From a virus, in the IMG/VR virus record IMGVR_UViG_3300025806_002385, positions 1 through 26,034 of that record: a stretch of 26,034 nucleotides of DNA; one strand, written 5' to 3'. A model generated the notes under the pieces. It was not told where the DNA came from, made no database searches, and saw nothing but the letters and a program-made list of their open reading frames with translations. Position 1 is the stretch's first letter. Each line of letters opens with the position of its first letter. The position numbers and the translations under genes were made by a program. Positions 1 to 11,500 of the stretch are shown here, one piece after another.

Positions 1-15
1 GGCAAATTTTTAAAC

Positions 16-1017
16 TTAGGCTTCTCTCACTTGGGCGTTTTGACTATGTGAATCAAATAAAACTTTCTTACCAGTAGTGAGATTTTCCTCAGTTTTTTCA
101 ATTGAAGATATTATTTTTCCGCATTGAGACTTACATAAACTAAATGATCTGTCATACCCTTTTAAGTAATTTTGTAATTTAGTCCAATAGTCATAGCTTA
201 GTATCTTTTCCAAAGGAACGTGTAGCCCATTAAATAGATTTTCAAACTTAGGAGGATAGTAAAATCTAGACTGAGCTTCATCATAGTAATGACCCCCAGT
301 CCAACAACATCTGAATACTAAACCCTCTGGAGATACATACCATTTACCCCAATTATCCCATACACATTTAATTACTCGTTCAGCTTTATCCATATTTTCT
401 TTACTTTTTTTAGAATGAACAAACTTTCCGGTTTTAGGAGCAAATACATCTCTAGAAGTTTTAACAGTAGAAAATGTATGAAAATTATGATCTAAAGCCA
501 TTTGCCTAGCTTCTTCTACTTGGTGTTTATTATGTTCAAATACAATATATTTCCAATGTACTTGTGCATTATTAGTTTTAATTACCGAACAAGCATTATT
601 AAATACATCTTCAAATTTAGTGTTAATACGATACTTTGAATGAGTATCTGATAGACCATCCATATCAAAATTAATAATATCACGTTTTGTTAATATATTA
701 CCTACATCTGACCAATAATCATCTCCATGAATACCTCCATTAGTATGAATTAGGATTCTAGTATCATGTTCTTTAACATATGATATAATTTCACGAAACT
801 GTTTATTCATAACAGAATCACCGAAGTTACCATTAATAACTAGCCATTCTAAATTTCTCAGTAGTTCAGGATAAAATAATTGTTTAAATCTATCTAATGA
901 TATAGTATATTTTTTATCATTTAAATTAATACGAAGAGGCTTAACTCTATGACAAGCAGGACATTTAGCATTACATCTAAAAGTTAGTTCAGTTGTGAGT
1001 TGTCTATATTTTCTCAT
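16..1017 (-). CDS. Radical SAM protein with C-terminal SPASM/twitch-like cysteines
   Basis: This 333-residue protein carries a radical SAM cluster motif at its very N terminus, CNAKCPAC (Cys15, Cys19, Cys22), preceded by a first beta strand (TTELTFR). The usual GGEP-type strand is replaced by an NGNFGDS variant near residues 62-68. The C-terminal part has further cysteines (Cys218, Cys237, Cys238, Cys295, Cys299) arranged like a twitch or SPASM auxiliary Fe-S domain, around a V-S-P-E-G-L-V turn. Enzymes of this type use SAM and a [4Fe-4S] cluster to start radical chemistry, often on peptides; the substrate here is unknown. The ATG overlaps the stop of the upstream fibre gene by 1 nt (TAATG), so the two are probably translated together. 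It is the last gene in the window and stops at 16. Family assignment is strong; function is inference. Confidence 0.85.
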   Translation of the reverse strand: MRKYRQLTTELTFRCNAKCPACHRVKPLRINLNDKKYTISLDRFKQLFYPELLRNLEWLVINGNFGDSVMNKQFREIISYVKEHDTRILIHTNGGIHGDDYWSDVGNILTKRDIINFDMDGLSDTHSKYRINTKFEDVFNNACSVIKTNNAQVHWKYIVFEHNKHQVEEARQMALDHNFHTFSTVKTSRDVFAPKTGKFVHSKKSKENMDKAERVIKCVWDNWGKWYVSPEGLVFRCCWTGGHYYDEAQSRFYYPPKFENLFNGLHVPLEKILSYDYWTKLQNYLKGYDRSFSLCKSQCGKIISSIEKTEENLTTGKKVLFDSHSQNAQVREA

Positions 1018-3608
1018 TAGGTTGGAGGATTCAGTGTTATAATCTGAACAGTCAAGCCTGACGGTATAGCAGCATCTTTAAAAGTTACTTTACCTGTATT
1101 TTTATCATATAAATAATCTGTAGTTTTAGCTTGAGTGATTCCATTTATACTAACTACAACATTATCAATACTAGTAGGATTAGAAGCTCCAGGAGTAGCT
1201 ACAAAAAAGTTATTATTACCTGTTCCTTCTCCTGTAGCGCTTGCTGCAACATTTATAAGTTGCTTAAGACCTAAAGCAACGTTTGCTGATACTAAATTAA
1301 TATTAGCATTTAGTCTAGTATATGTTACATAGTCATTAGAAGCAGAAGCAGTAGTAGCTATTTTAGAATCTAATTGAGTTTGTATAGAGCTAGTAGCATC
1401 AACATATCCTAACTCTGTTGACGTTACAGATGCTAAAACAGCTACCTTACCGCTACCATCAGATACAAGGGCTCTAGACGCTGTTAAGTCAGAAGTTGTA
1501 ATAGTAGATACAGCTCCACCAATATTAGCAACTCTTCTAGTTTCTACAGCAGCAATACGAGTAGAGTTATCTGCTAAATTAGTGTTAGTAGTTCCAATCT
1601 GAGTTTGTATCGCACTACTAACGCCATCTAGATAGCCAAGTTCTGTTGATGTTACATCAGAGACAGAAATTTTACCACTACCATCAGATACTACAGCTCT
1701 AGACGCTGTTAAGTCAGAAGTTGTAATAGTAGATACAGCTCCCGCAATATTAGAAACTCTTCTAGCTTCTATACCTACTGCTTCAGTAACAACAGCTGCA
1801 GCGTTAGTTACTCCAGTATCTAACTGAGTTTGTATAGAACTAGTAGCGTCAACATATCCTAACTCTGTTGACGTTACAGATGCTAAAACAGCTACCTTAC
1901 CGCTACCATCAGATACAAGGGCTCTAGACGCTGTTAAGTCAGAAGTTGTAATAGTAGATACAGCTCCAGCAATATTAGCTACCCTTCTAGCTTCTACAGC
2001 AGCAATATTAGAAGAGTTACTACCTTGCCTAGTATTAATATCATCAATTTGATTTTGTATACTAAGGGTTACGCCATCTAGATAGCCAAGTTCTGTGCTA
2101 GTAACATCTGAAACAATAATTTTACCACTTCCATCTGAGGCTAAAGCGCGAGAAACTGTAAGATTATCTTTATATACGGTAGAAATAGCTCCTGATCTAT
2201 TATCAGTAATAGCAGTATTTAAATCTGCTCCATTATATTTTAGTGTGCCTACTGCCAAATTAGCTAAACCTGTAGGACTAATGACAACATTACTATCAGG
2301 ATCTCTAGTTTCCGCCATAGTAAATGATTTAGCAGATTCATCATAAAAGAGAGCAGCGTTACCTTCGTTACCCCTATTCATAAGAATACCTATATCAGCA
2401 CTAGGAGCTCCTGTTGCAGAGTTAGCTAATAATAAAAATCTATCTTGTATAACAGCATTAATAGTATTAGCCGTAACACTATCACCAAGCACCGTTAAAT
2501 TACCTTGAATGACTAAATCATCACCCATAGTAACGCCACCAGTAAAGTTTTTAGTACCCGCAAGCACTCCAGCTATATTAGCTTCTGCAGCAACAATACG
2601 TGTAGAATTATCAGCTAGATTAGTATTCGTATTATTAATCTGTGTTTGTATAGCACTAGTTACGCCATCAATATAACCTAGTTCTGTAGCTGTAACATCT
2701 GATATAGCTACTTTACCGGCCCCACTAGATACAAGGGCTCTAGACGCTGTTAAGTCAGAAGTTGTAATAGTAGATACAGCTCCAGCAATATTAGCTACTC
2801 TTCTAGCTTCTATACCTACTGCCTCAGTAACAACAGCAGCAGCGTTAGTTACTCCAGCATCTAATTGGGTTTGTACAGCACTGGTTACGCCATCTAGATA
2901 TCCAAGTTCTGTAGACGTAACATCTGATATAGCTACCTTACCTGTACCACTAGATACTACAGCTCTAGACGCTGTTAAATCAGAAGTTGTAATAGTAGAT
3001 ACAGCTCCTGCTACATTAGCAGCTCTTCTAGCTTCTATACCTAATGCTTCGGTAACAACAGCAGCAGCGTTAGTTACTCCAGCATTTAACTGAGTTTGTA
3101 TAGAACTAGTAGCATCTAAATAACTAAGGTCTGTAGCCGTAACAGTTGAAACAGCTACCTTACCTGCACCACTAGATACAAGTAAACGTGAAGCTGTAAG
3201 GTCTGCAGTAGTAATAGTAGATACAGCACCCGCTATATTTTGAGTTCTTCTAGTCTCTAACGCAGCAACATTAGCGGTGGTTTGATTTACATTAGCAGCT
3301 AAATTATGTTGTAACTGTATAGTATTAGCTGCATTAAGATTTACATTTGCTAACAAACTAACAGTGTTACCAGTACCTGAAGCTACATTTAATGAGACCG
3401 CTGCTATATTAGCTGAAGTTTGATTCAGATTAGCAGTAAGTAAATTTATATTAGTAGTAAGACTAAAGGCATTAGCACTAGCAGCAAAGTGACTAGCGTC
3501 AATTGATTTTACTCCATAGAGTCTTGTTACTAATGATCCATTAGCTAACTTTTCTGCAGACACTGCATTTGCTTCTAAAACTGTAGATGTTACACGCGTA
3601 AGTGCCAT
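1017..3608 (-). CDS. Repeat-built tail fibre protein
   Basis: An 863-residue, Ala/Thr/Ser/Asn-rich protein with almost no cysteine, as expected of a trimeric fibre shaft. The N terminus (about 1-115) is a low-complexity region with recurring T-A-N and A-A-N heptad-like segments. Seven related units of about 74-75 residues follow, each with a version of AGAVSTITTSDLTASRA, then V-T-S-T-E-L-G-Y-(L/V)-D and an IQTQ(L/I) helix. Between units 3 and 4 sits a distinct domain (about residues 350-470, nt 2200-2560) with QDRFLLLANS and GILMNRGNEGNAALFYDES, which I recognise from fibre or structural proteins of marine and cyanobacterial phages. The C terminus (about 800-863) is a small beta domain (V-S-I-N-G-I-T-Q ... 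V-T-F-K-D-A-A). An AAGGA ribosome site precedes the ATG. Likely role: side or distal fibre in host binding. Confidence 0.8.
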   Translation of the reverse strand: MALTRVTSTVLEANAVSAEKLANGSLVTRLYGVKSIDASHFAASANAFSLTTNINLLTANLNQTSANIAAVSLNVASGTGNTVSLLANVNLNAANTIQLQHNLAANVNQTTANVAALETRRTQNIAGAVSTITTADLTASRLLVSSGAGKVAVSTVTATDLSYLDATSSIQTQLNAGVTNAAAVVTEALGIEARRAANVAGAVSTITTSDLTASRAVVSSGTGKVAISDVTSTELGYLDGVTSAVQTQLDAGVTNAAAVVTEAVGIEARRVANIAGAVSTITTSDLTASRALVSSGAGKVAISDVTATELGYIDGVTSAIQTQINNTNTNLADNSTRIVAAEANIAGVLAGTKNFTGGVTMGDDLVIQGNLTVLGDSVTANTINAVIQDRFLLLANSATGAPSADIGILMNRGNEGNAALFYDESAKSFTMAETRDPDSNVVISPTGLANLAVGTLKYNGADLNTAITDNRSGAISTVYKDNLTVSRALASDGSGKIIVSDVTSTELGYLDGVTLSIQNQIDDINTRQGSNSSNIAAVEARRVANIAGAVSTITTSDLTASRALVSDGSGKVAVLASVTSTELGYVDATSSIQTQLDTGVTNAAAVVTEAVGIEARRVSNIAGAVSTITTSDLTASRAVVSDGSGKISVSDVTSTELGYLDGVSSAIQTQIGTTNTNLADNSTRIAAVETRRVANIGGAVSTITTSDLTASRALVSDGSGKVAVLASVTSTELGYVDATSSIQTQLDSKIATTASASNDYVTYTRLNANINLVSANVALGLKQLINVAASATGEGTGNNNFFVATPGASNPTSIDNVVVSINGITQAKTTDYLYDKNTGKVTFKDAAIPSGLTVQIITLNPPT
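1365..3252 (-). repeat. Seven tandem 222-225 bp coding repeats in the fibre gene
   Basis: Repeat units are recognisable at both protein and DNA level. On the plus strand the marker TAGTAGATACAGC ends at about 1514, 1739, 1964, 2780, 3005 and 3227, giving periods of 225, 225, 225 and 222 bp with one 816-bp interval holding the central non-repeat domain and a diverged unit. The first and third units in plus-strand order are the most alike: 1399-1518 and 1849-1968 are identical over 120 nt at a 450-bp offset, while the unit between them differs. This points to recent duplication or gene conversion. Confidence 0.85.
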
Positions 3609-3624
3609 ATTTATTCCTTATGTA

Positions 3625-4236
3625 TTATACTTCATCATCTTCTAGTTGTTCAAAAAATTCAGCTAAAAAATCTACTGTCTCTAATGAAGTATTATTAAAT
3701 CTATCTTTTATTCTTGTGTCTAGTGTATCTGTAGATGTTTGACCCTCTTCAAAGAAATTAGCTAAAGGATCATCCTGTTTATTAGATTTTTGCTCTAGGG
3801 GTTCTAACTCTTCAAAAAACTCAGCTAAAAAATCTTTTTGTTCTAGCGGTTCAGAATCTCCTTCTTCAAAAAACTCTTTTATAAAATCCTCAACCTGTTC
3901 ATCAATTGTTGGAGGTTTTAATAATTCGTCATATACTTCTTCTACACATACTTTTTTACTTAGTTCTATAATCCAATCAATTAACTCAGGCTCTAAAGGC
4001 TCAATTCTATCAATCCATTGTCTCTCACTTACAATACTACTACCTCGTTGCTCATAGTATATACCAATAATAGGTCCAGCAACTAGCTCTTCTATTTTTG
4101 GTTCTTTTTCTAAAATTTTAGAAAAAGGAAAAGCTCTTGTTATTAAAGTGCCTTTTTTATCTTCTTCTATTATTCTATATTCAAAAAATACATGTTCTTG
4201 ACTCATCTCGTCTACATGAAATTTTATATATTCCAT
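3625..4236 (-). CDS. Acidic protein with four FFE linear motifs
   Basis: A 203-residue protein I do not recognise. The N-terminal half (about 1-110) looks like a small folded domain with alternating strands (FHVDEMSQEHVFFEYRI) and a W-I-I-E-L helix. The C-terminal half is strongly acidic and probably unstructured, and carries four copies of a short motif: DFIKEFFEE (117-125), DFLAEFFEE (135-143), DPLANFFEE (156-164) and DFLAEFFEQ (189-197). The linkers also repeat: EPLEQK occurs twice, just before copy 2 and just after it. It lies between two fibre/collar genes and has its own ribosome site (GGGAATAAAG before the ATG). A role in fibre attachment or as a fibre assembly helper is a guess from position; repeated amphipathic motifs would suit multivalent docking to a trimeric or hexameric partner. 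Confidence 0.7.
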   Translation of the reverse strand: MEYIKFHVDEMSQEHVFFEYRIIEEDKKGTLITRAFPFSKILEKEPKIEELVAGPIIGIYYEQRGSSIVSERQWIDRIEPLEPELIDWIIELSKKVCVEEVYDELLKPPTIDEQVEDFIKEFFEEGDSEPLEQKDFLAEFFEELEPLEQKSNKQDDPLANFFEEGQTSTDTLDTRIKDRFNNTSLETVDFLAEFFEQLEDDEV

Positions 4237-4246
4237 CTTTATTCCC

Positions 4247-5506
4247 CTATGTTTTTATTATATAACGTACAACAGCATGTGGAACCACAGCTGTATGAGT
4301 ATGGCCACCTGCAGTTACTGCAGTTAATAGTGTTACACCACCAGCATCTTTTACACCTGTAGATGCTGAACCAGTCGAAGTAGATAAAGCAGCTGTTCCA
4401 GAAGCAGTAGTAATCGTACCTCCTGATGCAAAACTTCCAGCCCCATTACCCTGAGTTCCGTTGTTATCTCCTACTCCTATTAGTGTTTTATCTTTAAAAT
4501 CAGGTGTTGCAAATGTATTACCTGCATCAGCGCCGTCACCATAAGTAGTTCCTATTGCTGCAAATAGTGCAGGATATGTAGCACGAAGTAAACTTAGTCC
4601 TTGACATTTTTGGTATCCCTCAGGAGTAAATGTACCAGCAAATGCTATAATAGTACCTACAGGAACTAAAGGAACAGGTTGTGCACCTCCCCCTGAAATG
4701 GGAGATTGTAATACAACCCCTGCATTAATAGCAGAATAAGTACCATCTTGTTGTACAATTGATAAACCATTTAAAGTGTCACTTAGTAATGGCTGGTATG
4801 CTAACGATACATTAGAAGTAGAACTACCAAACCCAAATTGTATAGCAGCATTTTTAGTAGCACCTACACTAGAAATTCTAAGAGCTGCATGTCCTACACC
4901 TTCGGCTGTTGGAGACCAATCAATACCGCCAGTCGAAGTAGCCGAGGTTACTTTAAGATTAGCAGTAGCCACTCCTCCCGATGTTAAATTAACTCTATCA
5001 GAGTTAACACCTGCAACTGCAATCATATCACTTACTACTGATAGAGGCGGGGGCTTACCTATATCAATAAATGAGGCATCAACATTAGCATTAGCTATTT
5101 TTAAATAAACTCTAGAGTTAGCAGCTAGTGTACCATTCTCAGAAACAGTAGCTGATAGTTCGCCTATATCATAATGTTGAATATTGGCCATCATAGCTTC
5201 AATGCCGTTTTCAATTCTATGACCTATACCTACTCTAGTAAAGTTACCACCAATAAGAGAAGACTTTTTAGTAGTAGAATCTGATATATATAAAGCATTA
5301 ACTTTAGTATTAGCAAAGTGCATTAATGTACCGTCAGGCACTGCAGTAGGTTCTCCAGATGTAGTAATATTTACAGTAGCAGGTGCGCTAGAACTTCTAA
5401 AATTAGTTAGAAGTGACCTCATAGAATTATTAAACTGTGTTCGTGCACTATTTAATGCTGTACCTGCAGTTGGTTCTATATAGGTATTTGAGTCTACTAA
5501 AGCCAT
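4247..5506 (-). CDS. Tail collar domain fibre protein
   Basis: This 419-residue protein ends in a phage tail collar domain (about residues 281-337). The evidence is VPVGTIIAFAGT, a conserved P-E-G-Y-Q-K-C-Q-G segment, then Y-P-A-L-F-A-A-I-G-T-T-Y-G-D-G and F-A-T-P-D-F. After it come a Gly/Ser/Thr-rich stretch and a terminal H-T-H-T element (402-405), like the metal-binding HxH motifs of some fibre tips. The first 270 residues are unlike anything I can name but look like a beta-rich shaft. The gene abuts the J-like gene, and its AGGAG ribosome site lies inside the last codons of that gene. Likely role: receptor-binding short fibre or tip fibre. Confidence 0.85.
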   Translation of the reverse strand: MALVDSNTYIEPTAGTALNSARTQFNNSMRSLLTNFRSSSAPATVNITTSGEPTAVPDGTLMHFANTKVNALYISDSTTKKSSLIGGNFTRVGIGHRIENGIEAMMANIQHYDIGELSATVSENGTLAANSRVYLKIANANVDASFIDIGKPPPLSVVSDMIAVAGVNSDRVNLTSGGVATANLKVTSATSTGGIDWSPTAEGVGHAALRISSVGATKNAAIQFGFGSSTSNVSLAYQPLLSDTLNGLSIVQQDGTYSAINAGVVLQSPISGGGAQPVPLVPVGTIIAFAGTFTPEGYQKCQGLSLLRATYPALFAAIGTTYGDGADAGNTFATPDFKDKTLIGVGDNNGTQGNGAGSFASGGTITTASGTAALSTSTGSASTGVKDAGGVTLLTAVTAGGHTHTAVVPHAVVRYIIKT

Positions 5507-8500
5507 TTATACTCCTGTTGCTGTTATCATTACAGACATTCCTGAAGAGGTTGATGCAGCACCTCCATCATCACTTTTAAATACTTGAAAACTAATTTCT
5601 TGGTTGGATGCTGCAGTGGTTACTACTACATGTGGTTTATTAGAATCCTCATTCAACATTGCGTAACTTATAACAGGTCTAGTTAAAAAACCTGCACTAG
5701 TAATATCAACATCTACAGTGGTAGAACCATATGCAACAGTATCTGTAAAAGTAACTGTATCCTTTTCTATAGTATACCTAAATTTATCAATTGTAAAGTC
5801 AAATTCGTCGGGCTGATTATTTTGTACAATAAATTTTAATTGAAATTGTCTAAAGGTTCTACTACCTGCTTGATACGTCTGAAAACCATCATTTACTGCT
5901 GAACCAACAAATTTATTTACATTTACATTACCATTAGCATAGTATAAGTCAGCATTTGCAGAGGTAGTAGTTCTAATTAGGGTCTGACTAGTAACAGCCC
6001 CTAAGGTACCTGCAAAAGTATCACCAGAACCAGTATCATTATATTGCTTAAGATTTACTAATTTATAGTTAGAAGCTACACTTGTTATATTAGCAAAAAC
6101 ATTCCCTCCTGTAGCATCACCGTTTGCATGGTAACTAGCACCCAATGCAATTTCATCAGCATCAATAGTACCAGCTATTAGAGCATAAGAATTTGAATTT
6201 GCATAGTCACCTTCGTCTACTACACCTCCAGAGCTATATGTTGTAAAGCCACTTGAGTTAAGTGCTGTACTTTGAGTAGCATCCGTAAATATTTCTACTG
6301 TAGTATCTGATGCATATTTTGCAAATACCTCTCTATTATTAATTTCAGTCATTCCTAAGACATCATGTATAATTACTCGAGTTGCTGTAGTAGCTGTACC
6401 TCCAGAGGTGTATGTTGTAAATCCAGAACTATCTGTTCCAGATAATTCAAATGTATTATCACTTTTATTTGCAACTGTTTTAGTGGTTCCATTTAATTCT
6501 GTCATCCCACCGATACTTGCAAACTTAACTACATCACCATTAATAAACCCATGATTAGCTGCTGTTACTACAGCAGGATTTGCTTTTGTTATTGCAGTAA
6601 TAGAAGCAGGAGGTAGTATTTTATGATTTGCATCTGTTGTTATCACTGCAGGACTAGCTTTTGTTATTGCACTAATAGAAGTTACATTACCAGTATACTG
6701 CCCATCATTCCATATGGCAAACACAAAGCCGTCACTACCACCAGTCATAAAAGTTTGATTTGGAGCATCAAATCTAGGATTTACTACAGCAGTATTACTA
6801 ACCCCTAATACATGCCCGATACCTCCAAAAGCCGTTTCTTTTAGTACATTAGCTGTTGCAGATACTTCTGTAACACCAGATAGATAAGTTGTTTTAGTAT
6901 CATTAAAAGTAGTCTCAACAGCACTTGTTCCTTCTATGTCTACAAATACTGCACCTGTTACCGTAGCCCCTGCATCTCTAATGGAAGTTATATACTCTGC
7001 TGATTCTGCTGCTAGTAAATCACTAGAAACTCCTGCAGCAGAAAAACCCGTAGCAGTACCATTAGCATTATCAACTACATTAGATTCAACATCTCCAGGG
7101 GGTTTTGCAAAAGCTAATCCTGCAGTATTAGAAGAAGCAAAAGAAGGAAAATTAGTTTCTCCACTATTATCATTAGTTCTACCTGCAAAAGCACTGCTTG
7201 GATCATCCTCATTATATGCTTTTATAACACTACTTCTAACAGGTCTAGAAGTAGTTAATGTGATAAGAGCCACACCCTCACTAAAGTTACCACTAGTATC
7301 TCTAGTTCTAGCTAAATAAGTAAATTCTCCAAAGGTATCAATAGGAATTGACTTACGAGCAGTACCCGCAGAAACAGTTACAAGATCATCTGCAACAACA
7401 AAAGTCCCAATTAGCTGGTCATTCTCAAGAGCTGCAGAAACAGATCCTGGTACACGTTTTATTACTACTTCTTTAAGATCAATGTCTGCAAGTTCTCCAT
7501 CATCAGTACGTGGATAAGACCATAATAAGGTAATCTGATCAGTTTGTTGTCCTCCTGTAAAATTAAATATATTTGCTGGTTGAGCTGTTTTACCAATAAT
7601 AGATCTAGTTGCAGTAGCAGTTACACCTCTTATTTCTTTGTTTAAAGGGACAATTTTAAATAAAATATTTCTAGTATCACTAGTTTCACCTCTATTCACA
7701 CCATTAACAGTAAATCTAATTTTACCATCATCATCTACACCCGTAGCCGGAACTTTTACAGTATTAAAAGAAGTTAAATCTGTACCGCCATCATCAACAC
7801 CTACATTATCTACCGAATCTAGTTTATAAGATATTTCATAGTCTGTGACACTTTGCTGTAGAATATGGTCAAATTGTACAGTTACCCTAACAGCAACGCC
7901 GCCGGTTTGCTCGCGATATAAAGACTCTTCTATACTAAGATTTTCTACTTTTCTTATAGGAATAAAGTCAACATTTATAGATTTAGTATTAAAGGGACTA
8001 GTTCTTCCTCCTCTAGTTTTATTTCTAGCTCTTACAGATGTAGTACCTATTCCTAGATCTCGCACTACACTATCTTTAGTAAGAAATAAAGGCTCAAAAT
8101 CAGAACCAATTTCTAAATTATATACTCTATTATTAGCTAATCTAAACAGGCCGGGAAACCTATTAGTGTCATAGTCAAAAGTACCTGAGCCACCAGAAAT
8201 ATTACCTATAGAACCAACAGGATCTGGAGTTATATTTGTAAAATTAAATCCTCCTAAATTAAGTTTAGGTTCAGTATGAGTATATATTCTAAATATAGAA
8301 TTAGTAGTTAGCTGAACATTATATTTAGCAGAAAGAGGATCATAGCTAGTATCAGTAATACTAAATACATTAGCATGAGAAGTTTGTACGTTATCCCCTA
8401 CTTCAAATACAGGCACAGTATAATAATCTACTTCTACTCTAAAACTAGAGTCTGTACTAATACTAGTATACACTATATTTGCATTATTTAACTCAACTGT

Positions 8501-11500
8501 TTTATTTGGATTAAAAGTATACTGTCCTGAAGTTTTTTCAAACCCGTCTACAAAAAATCTAATAAAAGCTTTATCTCTAGGAGTTACGGGTAAGTCAACA
8601 GTAATAGTTTCATTACCTGTTATTTCTCCTGATTTTATATAAGTACTATCTTGACCTGAAACATAAAAACTATTATTATTATAGAATCTAGAGTCTAACA
8701 GTTGGTTTAAAGTAATATAAAAAGGAGTAGAAGGTATTTTATTAATTAAAGTTACACCATCTGTTCTTATATTTGTTATTTTTACAGTATTGGAAGCAAC
8801 ACTAAAGTCTGTGATAGGCTGGCTAAGAGCAGTTACTATTCCTGCAAACCCTACAAAATTAAATAGTCCTTGCTGTTGGTCTTTTTCATTAACAGGTATA
8901 GTAATATGATCTGTACCTTTTAAAGTCCCAAAAACACCAGAGTCGTTAGCATCTAAAATGCTGCGATTAAAATTTTCATCAAATACAACTCCAAAACCTT
9001 CTAAAGTTAATTGTATTTTCCCATCCTGAGTACCCCCAACAGTATCAGTATTCTCAATAGTAGTACATAATAATTTTACCTCTCCTGCTGGACTACTAAA
9101 GCCATTTTTACCTGTTAAAGTCACAGAAGGTAAACTAGTAGCTCCTGTAAATAAATTACTCTGGTCTATACTGAGGGATTGACCACTAACTCCTGATAAA
9201 CTTGCATTAGCTACTAAACTAACACCTGTTGGTTTAGATAATTCATATTGAGTAATGTAAGTTATACCAAAACCTTCTTTTTCAGTTGATGCTGTTAATA
9301 AACCATCTGTTATAATAGATCCATCTAGTGTTGATCTAACATTTTTTTCAAATGTAAAATTAGGAACAGGAGGTACAGTTAGTCCTGATTGTAAATTAGT
9401 GTATGAAGTAGGTTTATAGTCAATAAAGGTATCTGAATCTACATAAATATTAGATATATATTCTGTAGCTACTATATCAACAGTTTCATCAGAAGGCTGT
9501 CTAGTTAATTCAATAACTTTAAATAATTTATCACTTTTAGCTGTATAAGGATTAGATTCTTCTTCAAGTTCTCCAAAAGTCCATAAATCACCTTTTTCGG
9601 GTTTAGTATTTGCTGTAAAGGCTGTGTAGGCATCCCAACTTCTAGTTATGTCGTTGTATTTTTTATTAGGATTTACTGTTGCTAGATCAAATCCGCTATT
9701 AACATTATCAGTTTTAGTTAAAGCAAACCTATCTTTAGCTACTTGGTATAAATCAATTCTTTCATCTTTTACTTTAATTACACGTAAAACAAGTAAATTG
9801 GTAGCAGCAAAATCAGAAGAAGATAAAGACGGCACACTAAAGTGTTCAAGAAATACATTAGTATTACTTGCTTGAACAGCAGAATCTGCATGAATCTTAC
9901 CTCCAAAGCCATAAGCGACCCCACTAGCTTGTTGAGATACTGCTATAACATCTCCAGGAATAAGTTGTAAAGCATCAGTGCTTGTAGTAAAATTACATAA
10001 TCTTCTTATATATTTAGAAGATGCTATCTGATACTGTGCAAATCTTAATGCTTGGCTTCTTCTAGTAACACCTACTAAGTCTAAAGATGCTATATTTTCT
10101 ATTTGTGCCTTTACTATACCATCATTGCTACCTTCTTGATCTACACGTACTGTTTCTCTTTTATAGTGATTAGTAGTATCAATATAACTTACATCTACAC
10201 CGGTTAGTACCTCACTTTCTTTATTACCACTTATACTAAAGCTACCGTGTTTCATTGTAGCTTCGTTAAACAACATAACAGGAGTTTCATCAGGCAAATC
10301 ACAAGCTAAAGTAATTTTACCATGTGAGTATATAACTGCACCTCTAAAACTTGCTGCCAACATATTAACAGTATCAAATGATTGTTTTTGATCAGAAATG
10401 AGAACATCTAAAATAAATCTTCTTTCTTTAATTTCAGTGCCTTCAGGTAATCCTAGTTGATTTTCTCTAATTGTCGTAAAAGTATTTCTAGGCTTATATT
10501 TAAAAGTTCCATCTGATAAGCCATCTACTCCTACAAAATTACCAGTAGTAACATCACATGCATCACAATACTGAGCTATTTGATAAAATCTATATTTATC
10601 AATATTTTCTTCTGGTATTGATAACCCATATGTTTTATTTGTTAATATATCATATATAATCCATACAGGATTTTGAGACCAAGAATATACAAAACTTCCG
10701 TCCCAACTACCTTTATAAATAGTTATAGCAGCGTCATTTTGTACCTCAGTACCAGTTGATTGTAGAAAATAACCAGCAGTAGCAGGACTATTATCACCTG
10801 TAGAAGGTGTTTCTATATGTCTCCAATCAATTTCTCCATTAACTAAAGTGGGTTGATTATAATTACTAGGTACTTTAAGTAATAATCCTTTTACAATACT
10901 AGTAAATGTAGGAACTCCATTGTGCTCATCTGTAGCTCTTAATGCAAATCCTATATGAGCTGTTCTGGGATATGCTTGAGGAGAATTTTCTATTTCATTC
11001 CAACCAACTAAAGATACACTATCTGTATCTTTAGAACTACTACTATCTGCAGAAGTTTTTTCTACAGAGAATTTATAACCACTAATACTTTTATGTTCTT
11101 CTGGTATTTGAATTTTTACACTAAATTTAAATCTAGTATCAGTTTTACCTCCTACTGTACGTTCAGCAGTAGCTATTAAAGTAGTACCTAGTCTATCAAA
11201 TATATCTATTTTTACAGTTAAATTATGCCTGAGTATATCCCCTTTTTCAGTTACTCTACGTAATGCTTGGACCACAAAACCAAATTCTAAAGAATCCCAG
11301 TCTTTAGAAGAGGTATCTTGTAGGTTAACTCCTGATTTTGGTATACCTGCTGTACCACTTTTTAAACTTACAGGGCTTGCAAAATTTTGAGGAGTAGTAG
11401 TTGTTTCGCCAAATACATCTAATCTTCCTTGTGTACTAGTTCCTGTAGTAGATAAAGTTTTAAACTTACTAGTATCTTCTAGTCCATTTCCATCTAAATT

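Noticed and set aside
1-15. Bases after the last radical SAM gene
   Set aside because: Only 15 bases remain, too few to support any feature.
1365-3252. Regular 222-225 bp repeats considered as a CRISPR array or non-coding satellite
   Set aside because: The period is a multiple of three, the reading frame is open throughout, changes are mostly conservative in protein, and the units are far longer than CRISPR repeats.
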